Below, piece after piece: positions 6,861-12,511 of a stretch of 12,745 nt of DNA. Each line of letters starts with the position of its first letter. Positions within the stretch are counted from its first letter, which is position 1. The stretch comes from Pseudomonadota bacterium. Lineage in GTDB: Bacteria > Pseudomonadota > Gammaproteobacteria > Burkholderiales > Burkholderiaceae. The stretch lies in NCBI GenBank assembly GCA_029777935.1, contig JAKORH010000282.1:1-12745 (forward strand), in the 5' to 3' direction. The position numbers were made by a program, and so were the translations under genes. The notes below the pieces were generated by a model, which had not been told where the DNA came from, did no database searches, and was given only the letters and a program-made list of their open reading frames with translations.

Positions 6861-7592
6861 TCAGCGCATCGGCTCTACGGTTCCCGAACCACGCACTTTC
6901 TTCGTGAGCCGCGGCGCACCGCGGTAGCGTACGTCGCCGGAACCGGCGAGATCGACCTCCAGGCTCTGCGCCGCGTTGACCAGCACGTCGCCGCTGCCGC
7001 GGATGCGGATCGCTGCCTGATCCGCCTCGACCTCGGCCAGCTTGACGTCGCCGGAGCCTTCGACGACTACGCCGACCGAGCGCGCGCGGCCACGTGCGGT
7101 CACGTCGCCGCTGCCAGCCACCGAAACGGCCAGCGCGCCGACATCGATCCGATCAAGCGTCACGTCGCCCGCGCCGGTAATCGCGATCTCCAGCACCGGC
7201 GCCTGGATCGGGTCCGCTTGCACGTTCCCCGATCCCTTGATCCGGATCGCGTTCAACTGCTTGAACTCGACCGTCGCCTTCAGCGGCGTCCGGGTCGAAA
7301 GGGAGGTCCCGCTCCTGGTTTCGATTTCGAGCGCGCCGTCGATCACGCGGGTCACGATCAGAGGCGCGATGTTGTCGTCGGCGTGCAGCGTCACGCGCTC
7401 GTCGCTGCCCGCCTTCAGCGTCACGTCGACCGGCGCCCTGAGCACCAGCGCCGAAAAGCCGGACAGCGGACGCACTTCGTCCACCGCGTTGCCCGAGCCG
7501 CGGATTCTGGCCCCGAGATCGAACAGGCCGGCCGCAAGCACCGGCGTCGCCGCCAGCGCGAGGGCGGACAGCAGCCACAGGGATCGTCGCAT
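6861..7592 (-). CDS. Exported head-GIN (DUF2807) beta-helix protein
   Basis: A 243-residue protein with an N-terminal signal peptide (MRRSLWLLSALALAATPVLA, cleavage probably near A20 or A21). The mature part matches the head-GIN/DUF2807 pattern: an opening RGSGNAVDEVRPLSGFSALV, then GSG or GAG followed by D, N or T at residues 32, 120, 140, 160, 179, 199, 217 and 235. The last seven recur every 18-20 residues, as expected for rungs of a right-handed parallel beta-helix. The biochemical role of the family is not established; a periplasmic or surface-exposed place is inferred from the signal peptide. The frame stays open upstream to 7805, but ATG 7592 is chosen because it starts the signal peptide and has GGAGG 5 nt upstream. 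The acyl-CoA ligase starts 42 nt downstream and may be co-transcribed, though the functions are not obviously linked. Confidence 0.88.
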   Translation of the reverse strand: MRRSLWLLSALALAATPVLAAGLFDLGARIRGSGNAVDEVRPLSGFSALVLRAPVDVTLKAGSDERVTLHADDNIAPLIVTRVIDGALEIETRSGTSLSTRTPLKATVEFKQLNAIRIKGSGNVQADPIQAPVLEIAITGAGDVTLDRIDVGALAVSVAGSGDVTARGRARSVGVVVEGSGDVKLAEVEADQAAIRIRGSGDVLVNAAQSLEVDLAGSGDVRYRGAPRLTKKVRGSGTVEPMR

Positions 7593-7597
7593 CCGGG

Positions 7598-7602
7598 CCT
7601 CC
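7598..7602 (-). promoter_or_regulatory. Ribosome-binding site of the DUF2807 gene
   Basis: GGAGG on the minus strand, 5 nt before the ATG at 7592. It decides that start over the longer open frame, which reaches 7805. Confidence 0.8.
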
Positions 7603-7680
7603 AGGCAATCGTCGGCGGCAGTATCGCAAGCGGGCCGCGCGGGCGCGGCCGCCGTGCGACGAGGCGCACAACGCGCGCTC

Positions 7681-7732
7681 CGGATTGCAATCCGCGGCGA
7701 CGGCCGGTCTGCTGACAGCACGCTGTCAGCAG
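7681..7732. promoter_or_regulatory. Pair of perfect palindromes upstream of the DUF2807 gene
   Basis: CGGATTGCAATCCG (7681-7694) is a perfect 14-bp palindrome. Fourteen nt further on, CTGCTGACAG (7709-7718) and CTGTCAGCAG (7723-7732) form a perfect 10-bp inverted repeat around CACG. They lie 89-140 nt upstream of the DUF2807 start, where operators could sit. No T-run follows, so a terminator is unlikely. Operator function is a guess, and a 14-bp palindrome alone is expected about once by chance in this length. Confidence 0.35.
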
Positions 7733-7864
7733 TCGGTGCGCAGCATCGAAGGCGTGCCACGGCACGTCCCGCGAAGCCCACTCGACGAGGAACCTCATCT
7801 ACCACGAGGACGCCATCATCTGTTGAGCGTTCCGGACGTGGTTGGCGTTCTTCGGCACGGTTGT

Positions 7865-7937
7865 GTCATCCCCGCGAAAGCGGGGATCCAGTGCCGTGCA
7901 ACGAAAGAGGCTGGGTTCCCGCTGCCGCGGGAACGAC
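7865..7937. repeat. Dispersed GTCATCCCCGC repeat element (two hairpins, gtc...gac ends)
   Basis: It starts GTCATCCCCGC and ends GGGAACGAC. It has two 8-bp hairpins, ATCCCCGC/GCGGGGAT (7868-7875 with 7880-7887) and GTTCCCGC/GCGGGAAC (7915-7922 with 7927-7934). The forward translation around it has the VIPAKAGIQ look typical of this repeat class. It belongs to the same family as the elements at 8784, 10856 and 12394. Confidence 0.85.
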
Positions 7938-8136
7938 ACATTCCTGCATGAGCGCCGTCATCCAAGTGCTGAAAGGTCAGCAGGTTCTGCTTCCGAGGAG
8001 ATGTTCGGTCGCTCGCCGCGTGACGCGCGCTGCGCGCGGACTTCCGCGAGTTCCCCGCATCGAGCGGCTGCGCGTTCTCGACGCGCGATTCGCCGACAAG
8101 GCGGGCGGCGATTGCAGGGTTTCGTGCGAACGTTGC

Positions 8137-8171
8137 AGAAAGAAAGGCGAGCGTCGCGCCGGCCGCGACGC
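8137..8171 (-). terminator. Probable intrinsic terminator of the small exported-protein gene
   Basis: On the minus strand, 13 nt after the TAG stop at 8185, GCGTCGCG pairs with CGCGACGC (8164-8171 with 8151-8158, 5-nt loop). It is followed at once by the pyrimidine run TCGCCTTTCTTTCT. The stem is strong and GC-rich, and the tail is U-rich but interrupted. This is the best terminator candidate seen in the window. Confidence 0.6.
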
Positions 8172-8184
8172 CGCGATCGGATGC

Positions 8185-8442
8185 CTACCTGATGCCGAGC
8201 ATCGCCTTGGCGCGCTCGATCGTGGCCAGGCACTCGGTGGGCTTGCCTTCGCCTTGCAGCTTCTGCGCTTCGTCGCGCAGCCGGCGCACCTCGCCGGCGC
8301 GCGGCGGATCCATCTTCGTGTTCTTCTCCAGTGCCTCGTCGACCTTGCGAATCTCCTCCGTGCAGTTGCTCATCTGGGCATAGGCGCCCATGCCCCACGA
8401 CATCGCGGTGGTGGCGAGCATCGCGTACAGGAACTGCTTCAT
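8185..8442 (-). CDS. Small exported protein of unknown function (85 aa)
   Basis: I do not recognise a family. The protein has a signal peptide, MKQFLYAMLATTAMSWGMGAYAQ, with likely cleavage after AYA. The mature chain is about 63 residues, charged and probably helical, with two cysteines (C27 in SNCTEEI and C71 in PTECLATIERAKAML) that could form one disulfide in the periplasm. The short heptad-like stretch VDEALEKN...EVRRLRDEAQKL suggests a helical hairpin. Start ATG 8442 is chosen over an in-frame ATG at 8490 because a perfect AAGGAGG lies 5 nt before it and it begins the signal peptide. A hairpin with a pyrimidine tail follows the stop, so the gene is probably a single-gene transcript. The ribosome site, signal peptide and terminator together support a real gene. 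Confidence 0.8.
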   Translation of the reverse strand: MKQFLYAMLATTAMSWGMGAYAQMSNCTEEIRKVDEALEKNTKMDPPRAGEVRRLRDEAQKLQGEGKPTECLATIERAKAMLGIR

Positions 8443-8447
8443 CGGAA

Positions 8448-8454
8448 CCTCCTT
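8448..8454 (-). promoter_or_regulatory. Consensus ribosome-binding site of the small exported-protein gene
   Basis: AAGGAGG on the minus strand, 5 nt before the ATG at 8442. It fixes that start rather than the in-frame ATG at 8490. Confidence 0.85.
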
Positions 8455-8673
8455 GCGTGAGTTGCACGATGCGCTTGCGCGCAGTGGCAACCTTAGTCAC
8501 GCGCGGCATGCGGCGAAATCCACCGCGTTCGCTAATGACGATCGGCGAGACGCGCACGATGCGCAACGCGCGCGGAACATCGCGCGCGTGTCGCAGTCGA
8601 AGGGCAAGACACCGCTACCAATATCGCGTCAGGCGTGGATGTGTCACTCGCGGCGCGTGTCGCGCCTACGCCG

Positions 8674-8770
8674 GGTAGATGCACTCGGGAAATCCAGCGA
8701 CTTTGCGCGAAAAACGCTGGGTCTCCGCTGGAGCTGCCCTCGAGTGCTTGAATCGGGGGCGGGGACGACA
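8674..8770. repeat. Degenerate dispersed repeat related to the one at 12394-12491
   Basis: It contains GGTAGATGCACTCGGG followed by AATCCAGCG and, further on, GCTGGGTCTCCGCTG, with a GGGGACGAC end. The same order (CGATAAATACACTCGGG, AATCCAGCG, CACTGGGTCCCCGCT, GGGGACGAC) is seen at 12404-12491. GCACTCG (8681-8687) and CGAGTGC (8741-8747) are inverted, and CCAGCG/CGCTGG (8694-8699 with 8715-8720) forms a smaller hairpin. Confidence 0.7.
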
Positions 8771-8783
8771 CCGCACTCGATGC

Positions 8784-8853
8784 GTCATTCCCGCGCAGGC
8801 GGGAATCCAGTGCTCGCGCCGCACCGACTGGATGCCCTCTCGCGCGAGCATGA
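8784..8853. repeat. dRS3-like repeat element next to the pncA stop
   Basis: ATTCCCGC (8787-8794) and GCGGGAAT (8799-8806) form an 8-bp hairpin fitting the ATTCCC-N8-GGGAAT pattern known for the neisserial dRS3 repeat. TGCTCGCG (8811-8818) is inverted at 8843-8850, and the element is bounded by GTCAT (8784-8788) and ATGAC (8849-8853). It lies 5 nt beyond the pncA stop and could form the 3' end structure of that transcript. Confidence 0.8.
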
Positions 8854-8858
8854 CACCT

Positions 8859-9479
8859 CTATCCGAGCGCCGGCGAACGGACTGTCTTCACGCCCGCGTC
8901 GGCCAGCGAGCGCAGCGCCGCGGCGAGCGAGCCGCCGGTGTCGATCGCGCGGCACGCATCGTCGATCAACAGCGCCTCGAAGCCGGCGCGCCGCGCATCG
9001 AGCAGGCTCCACGCGACGCAGAAGTCGGTCGCCAGCCCGGCGCCATACACGGTGCGGATGCCGCGCTCGCGCAGCAGGCCCGCAAGCCCCGTCGGCGTCG
9101 CGCGATCGGCCTCGACGAACGCCGAGTAGCTGTCGGTATGCGCGTGATAGCCCTTGCGCACGATCGCCTGCGCAGGCGTGGCGTCGAGCGCGGCCGCGAA
9201 CGCGGCGCCGTGCGTGCCCTGCACGCAGTGGTCGGGCCACAGCACCTGCGCGCCATAGACCAGTTCGATCGTCTCGAACGGCCTGCGGCCGGCGTGGCTG
9301 GTCGCGAACGACACGTGCTGCGGCGGATGCCAGTCCTGCGTCAGGATCACGTTGGCGAAGTGCGCGGCGATGCGGTTGATGACCGCCACCACTTCGTCGC
9401 CGCGCGGCACGGCGAGCGCACCACCCGGCAGGAAATCGTTCTGCACGTCGATCACGAGCAGGACTTCGTCGCCTCTCAT
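8859..9479 (-). CDS. pncA: Nicotinamidase PncA
   Basis: Hydrolyses nicotinamide to nicotinate and ammonia, the first step of NAD salvage through the Preiss-Handler route; cytoplasmic. The 206-residue length fits the family (about 210). The cysteine-hydrolase triad is visible: D11 in LLVIDVQNDFLPGGALAVP, K109 in IVRKG, and C154 in GLATDFCVAWSLLDA. Metal ligands are likely D49 and H51 in TQDWHPPQH and H84 in LWPDHCVQGT. HTDSYSAF (114-121) is also typical of the family. The start ATG at 9479 has AAGGAGG 5 nt upstream and overlaps the TGA of the TAXI gene as ATGA, so the two are very likely translationally coupled. It is the last gene of the pnt-TAXI-pncA run, followed at once by a repeat hairpin. 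Some pncA-type enzymes also act on pyrazinamide; other isochorismatase-like hydrolases are unlikely given the motif set. Confidence 0.95.
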   Translation of the reverse strand: MRGDEVLLVIDVQNDFLPGGALAVPRGDEVVAVINRIAAHFANVILTQDWHPPQHVSFATSHAGRRPFETIELVYGAQVLWPDHCVQGTHGAAFAAALDATPAQAIVRKGYHAHTDSYSAFVEADRATPTGLAGLLRERGIRTVYGAGLATDFCVAWSLLDARRAGFEALLIDDACRAIDTGGSLAAALRSLADAGVKTVRSPALG

Positions 9480-10846
9480 GACTGCCTCCTTGACGCGCCC
9501 TGCAGGCGCGCGCGCACGAGGTCGATGTGGCCGCGCAGCGCGTACAGCTCGTCTGCGTACGACAGCGGCACGTGCACGTGTTCCACCCTGGCGTCGAGCG
9601 CGTCGAGCCGCTCCAGCAGCCGCGCCGGTTCCGCCGTTACCGCGGCGGCCGATTCCTCGATCTCGCGCAACTGCGCGTACCAGCGGAAGATGCGCGAGCG
9701 GATGCGCAGCGTGTACAGCGGCGGCACGACGCGCGACAGCGGGATCAGCACCGCGATGATCGACACCAGCACGACCCACATTCGATCGACCAGATTGGCG
9801 AGCCAGAACGGAAGGTAGCGCTGCAGGAATGGCGGGCCACCAGCATAGAAGCGCTCGGCCTCGCGCGCGAGCGGGAATTCAGTCACCGCGGCATTCGGAA
9901 ACTGCCCGACCGCGCTGAACCACGAGGTGCCGCCGTGGATGCGGCGCGCCGCCTGCGCGAAGAGCTGGATGATCGCCGGATGCGTGCCTTCGCGCGCGAC
10001 CATGGTCGCAGTCGGCGCGATCAGGCGCACGTTGTGCGGCGGCCGGTCGTTCGCCAGGTCGGCCACGCCGCGCGGCAGCTTCAGCGCATCGACGAACGCG
10101 AACTGGCGCGCATAGGCATCGGCCTGCACGAAATCGAGCAGCCCGATGCCCGGCGTCTGCAGCAGCATCCGCACCAGCGGCGATTCGGGTGCTGAGACGG
10201 TGATCAGCACGTCGATCTGTCCGTCGAGCAACGCGACGACCGCGGGCGTCGGCGCCAGCCGCATCAACGTCAGGTCGTTCTGCTCGATGCGATTCGCGTG
10301 CAGCAGCTTGGTCACCAGGTTGGCCGCGCCGCTGCCGACCGCGCCGATGTTCACGCGCAGGCCCTTCAACTGCGTCAGCCGTGTCAGCGCGGCGGCCTCG
10401 CCCGCGCGGGGCGCTTCGCGCCTCACGGCGGCCTCGCGATAGAACACCCACACCGGCTCGTAGAACAGATTGCCGAGCGCGACCAGCCCCGCGTTGCTGT
10501 CGGCCTCGTCGACCGCGTACAGCGCATCACCCGCGCCGCCCTGCACGAATGCCAGATCGACGCCGGAAGACGGATCGCGCAGCAGCCGAAGGTTCTCCGC
10601 CGCGCCGGCGGTGGAGCGCAACTCGACCGTGATGCCGTAGCGCGCGAGTTCCTGCGCGTAGCGCTTGCCGAACTCCGCGTACGCGCCCTGCTCCGGACCG
10701 GTCGCCAGCACGACCTTGCGCGGCGGCGCGGGCTTGAGCAGCACGTACGCGCCCCACAGCGCGAGCAGCGCAATGAGCACGAACGGCAGCGCACTGACAA
10801 GAAGTGCGCGCAACGAGATCAGCGCGTGGCGGAGAAGGTGTGACAC
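9476..10846 (-). CDS. Membrane-anchored TAXI-family TRAP solute-binding protein
   Basis: A 456-residue protein of the TAXI group of TRAP-type solute receptors. A hydrophobic anchor lies at about residues 9-37, not followed by a clear cleavage site. The binding fold follows: VVLATGPEQGAYAEFGKRYA (45-64), GITVELRSTAGAAENLRLL (71-89), VDLAFVQGG (96-104), KGLRVNIGAVGSGAANLVTK (161-180), ALLDGQIDVLITVSAPESP (205-223). A second membrane segment lies at about 357-378, followed by a 75-residue tail with a coiled-coil look (LLERLDALDARVEHV). With both termini inside, the binding domain would face the periplasm. No TRAP permease gene is visible, so the ligand and partner are unknown; a sensor role is possible. 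A GTG at 10846 is chosen because the longer frame would begin in repeat sequence (GPGLRRGD). It sits between pntB and pncA and overlaps pncA by four bases. Confidence 0.85.
   Translation of the reverse strand: MSHLLRHALISLRALLVSALPFVLIALLALWGAYVLLKPAPPRKVVLATGPEQGAYAEFGKRYAQELARYGITVELRSTAGAAENLRLLRDPSSGVDLAFVQGGAGDALYAVDEADSNAGLVALGNLFYEPVWVFYREAAVRREAPRAGEAAALTRLTQLKGLRVNIGAVGSGAANLVTKLLHANRIEQNDLTLMRLAPTPAVVALLDGQIDVLITVSAPESPLVRMLLQTPGIGLLDFVQADAYARQFAFVDALKLPRGVADLANDRPPHNVRLIAPTATMVAREGTHPAIIQLFAQAARRIHGGTSWFSAVGQFPNAAVTEFPLAREAERFYAGGPPFLQRYLPFWLANLVDRMWVVLVSIIAVLIPLSRVVPPLYTLRIRSRIFRWYAQLREIEESAAAVTAEPARLLERLDALDARVEHVHVPLSYADELYALRGHIDLVRARLQGASRRQS
9485..9491 (-). promoter_or_regulatory. 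Ribosome-binding site of pncA, inside the TAXI gene end
   Basis: AAGGAGG on the minus strand, 5 nt before the ATG at 9479. It lies inside the last codons of the upstream gene, consistent with coupled translation. Confidence 0.85.
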
Positions 10847-10855
10847 CGAGGCTCT

Positions 10856-10922
10856 GTCGCCCCGGCGAAGGCCGGGGCCCAATGTGCGATGGTAATTGGG
10901 TCCCGGCCTTCGCCGGGACGAC
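10856..10922. repeat. 28-bp near-perfect inverted repeat filling the pntB-TAXI gap
   Basis: Arms 10856-10883 and 10895-10922 are reverse complements over 28 bp with two mismatches, around an 11-nt loop. Both mismatches would be G-U pairs in one strand's RNA. The ends are GTCG and CGAC, placing it in the same family as the elements at 7865 and 12394. It begins 9 nt after the pntB stop and ends 9 nt before the GTG of the next gene. No T-run follows, so it is more likely a repeat insertion or message-stabilising hairpin than a classical terminator. Confidence 0.9.
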
Positions 10923-10931
10923 GCGCGAGCG

Positions 10932-12359
10932 TCACACCGCCTTGCCGATCTCCTCGATGACCTTCTTCGCGTCGCCGAAGACCATCATCGTCTTGTCCAT
11001 GTAGAAGAGCTCGTTGTCCAGTCCCGCGTAGCCGCTCGCCATCGACCGCTTGTTGACGATCACCTGGCGCGCCTTGAACGCCTCCAGGATCGGCATGCCG
11101 GCGATCGGCGACTTCGGATCCTTGGCGGCGGGGTTGACGACGTCGTTGGCGCCGAGGATCAGCGCGACATCGGTGTCGGCGAACTCCGGATTGATGTCCT
11201 CCATTTCGTACACCTGGTCGTACGGCACTTCGGCCTCGGCCAGCAGCACGTTCATGTGGCCCGGCATGCGGCCGGCGACCGGATGGATCGCGTAGCGCAC
11301 GTTGACGCCCTTGGCGCGCAGCTTGTCGGCCATCTCCTTCAGCGGGTGCTGCGCGCGCGCGACCGCCAGGCCGTAGCCCGGCACGATGATCACGCTGTCC
11401 GCGTTCGCGAGCAGGAACGCCGCGTCGTCGGGCGAGCCGCTCTTGACCGGGCGCTGCTGCGCGCCCGCGGCCGGCCCCGCGACCTCGCCGCCGAAGCCGC
11501 CGAGGATCACGTTGAAGAACGAGCGGTTCATCGCCCGGCACATGATGTACGACAGGATCGCGCCGCTCGAGCCGACCAGCGAACCGGCGATGATCAGCAT
11601 CGAGTTGTTGAGCGAAAAGCCGATGCCCGCCGCCGCCCAGCCCGAGTAGCTGTTCAGCATCGACACCACGACCGGCATGTCGGCGCCGCCGATCGGGATG
11701 ATGATCAGTACGCCGAGCGCGAACGCGATCGCCAGCATCACCAGGAACGGCAGCCATTCCTGCGTGGCGACGAACCAGATGCCGGCGGCGATCATCACGA
11801 TCGCGAGCAGCAGGTTCAGCATGTGCTGTCCGGAGAAGACCACCGGCGCGCTCTTGAACACGCGCAGCTTGTACTTGGCCGACAGTTTCCCGAATGCGAT
11901 CACCGAGCCCGAGAACGTGATCGCGCCGACGAACGCGCCGATGAACAGTTCCACCTTGTTGCCGGTCGGGATCGCGCCGCCCTTCTCGACGATCGAGAAC
12001 GCCCACGGCTCCGCCACCGCGGCGATCGCGATGAACACCGCGGCCAGGCCGATCATCGAGTGCATGAACGCCACCATCTCGGGCATCTTGGTCATCTCGA
12101 CCTTGAACGCGATCGTGGCGCCGACCGCTCCGCCGACGACCATTCCCAGCAGGATCCAGCCCATGCCGGCAGTTGCGATCTCCGGCGCCAGCTTGTAGAT
12201 CAGCGCGACGGTCGTGAAGATCGCGATTGCCATGCCGACCATGCCGAACGCGTTGCCGGCGCGCGAGGTGGTCGGATGCGACAGGCCCTTCAGCGCCTGG
12301 ATGAAGCAGACCGAGGCGACGAGGTACAGCAGGATGACGACGTTGTGACTGAGGTGCAT
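10932..12359 (-). CDS. pntB: Proton-translocating NAD(P) transhydrogenase subunit beta PntB
   Basis: PntB is the membrane and NADP(H)-binding subunit of transhydrogenase, which uses the proton gradient to make NADPH from NADH. The 475 residues are close to the usual length of about 460. The first 270 residues hold a series of hydrophobic segments of the proton channel, including MVAFMHSMIGLAAVF with H100, the counterpart of the functionally important histidine of E. coli PntB, and SMLNSYSGWAAAGIGF with N236. The C-terminal NADP domain has VPGYGLAVARAQHPL (326-340), IHPVAGRMPGHMNVLLAEA (358-376), GANDVVNPAAKDPKSPIAG (403-421) and KRSMASGYAGLDN (437-449). The ATG at 12359 is preceded by GGAGG at 7 nt. 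It is downstream of the pntA end on the same strand, separated by a repeat-filled 152-nt gap. Confidence 0.97.
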   Translation of the reverse strand: MHLSHNVVILLYLVASVCFIQALKGLSHPTTSRAGNAFGMVGMAIAIFTTVALIYKLAPEIATAGMGWILLGMVVGGAVGATIAFKVEMTKMPEMVAFMHSMIGLAAVFIAIAAVAEPWAFSIVEKGGAIPTGNKVELFIGAFVGAITFSGSVIAFGKLSAKYKLRVFKSAPVVFSGQHMLNLLLAIVMIAAGIWFVATQEWLPFLVMLAIAFALGVLIIIPIGGADMPVVVSMLNSYSGWAAAGIGFSLNNSMLIIAGSLVGSSGAILSYIMCRAMNRSFFNVILGGFGGEVAGPAAGAQQRPVKSGSPDDAAFLLANADSVIIVPGYGLAVARAQHPLKEMADKLRAKGVNVRYAIHPVAGRMPGHMNVLLAEAEVPYDQVYEMEDINPEFADTDVALILGANDVVNPAAKDPKSPIAGMPILEAFKARQVIVNKRSMASGYAGLDNELFYMDKTMMVFGDAKKVIEEIGKAV

Positions 12360-12366
12360 GGTTCAG

Positions 12367-12371
12367 CCTCC
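12367..12371 (-). promoter_or_regulatory. Ribosome-binding site of pntB
   Basis: GGAGG on the minus strand, 7 nt before the ATG at 12359. It lies just on the pntB side of the repeat element that fills the gap. Confidence 0.75.
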
Positions 12372-12393
12372 GCGCACGCTCAACGCGGGCTTC

Positions 12394-12491
12394 ATTCCCG
12401 CCCCCGATAAATACACTCGGGGGCAGGCTCCAGCGGGAATCCAGCGTCTTTCAAGCAAGAGCCACTGGGTCCCCGCTTTCGCGGGGACGAC
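12394..12491. repeat. Multi-hairpin dispersed repeat between pntA end and pntB
   Basis: The outer arms ATTCCCGC (12394-12401) and GCGGGAAT (12433-12440) enclose CCCCCGA/TCGGGGG (12401-12407 with 12417-12423). After CCAGCG and a degenerate stem, GTCCCCGC (12469-12476) pairs with GCGGGGAC (12481-12488) around TTTC, ending in GAC. It shares segments with 8674-8770 and with the hairpin at 7865. It occupies most of the 152-nt gap in what should be a continuous pnt operon. Confidence 0.82.
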
Positions 12492-12511
12492 ATCCTCCCG
12501 AACGGAGTCCT

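Larger units (their letters stand above)
7593..8184. other. 592-nt stretch without a recognisable gene
   Basis: It holds the ribosome site of the DUF2807 gene, two short palindromes (7681-7732), one dispersed repeat (7865-7937) and a likely terminator for the small gene to the right (8137-8171). Open frames crossing it have no ribosome site, are read through repeat sequence or lie opposite known genes. I see no tRNA and no convincing promoter, though the promoter of the DUF2807 gene should lie here. Confidence 0.6.
8443..8858. other. 416-nt gene-free stretch, half of it repeat elements
   Basis: From 8443 to about 8670 I see the ribosome site of the small gene and nothing else I can name; its promoter should be here but no clear -35/-10 pair stands out. 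From 8674 to 8853 two adjoining dispersed repeat elements fill the sequence up to the pncA stop codon. Confidence 0.6.

Noticed and set aside
5475..7715. 746-codon plus-strand frame opposite the ligase and DUF2807 genes
   Set aside because: It spans two real genes and their gap on the other strand and shows no family motif.
7685..7951. Short plus-strand frame ending VIPAKAGIQ...
   Set aside because: This peptide is the usual translation of the dispersed repeat; no ribosome site or family is seen.
8679..8860. Frames beginning MHSGNPATLREKRW on the plus strand
   Set aside because: They are translations of the repeat elements at 8674 and 8784 running antisense into pncA.
10847..10882. ATG start at 10882 for the TAXI protein
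   Set aside because: The first residues (GPGLRRGD) are repeat-encoded sequence typical of over-extended annotations; the GTG at 10846 begins directly before the membrane anchor.
7865..12491. Spaced hairpin repeats as a CRISPR array
   Set aside because: Units are few, unequal in length, hundreds of bases to kilobases apart and palindromic; there is no regular spacing and no cas gene.
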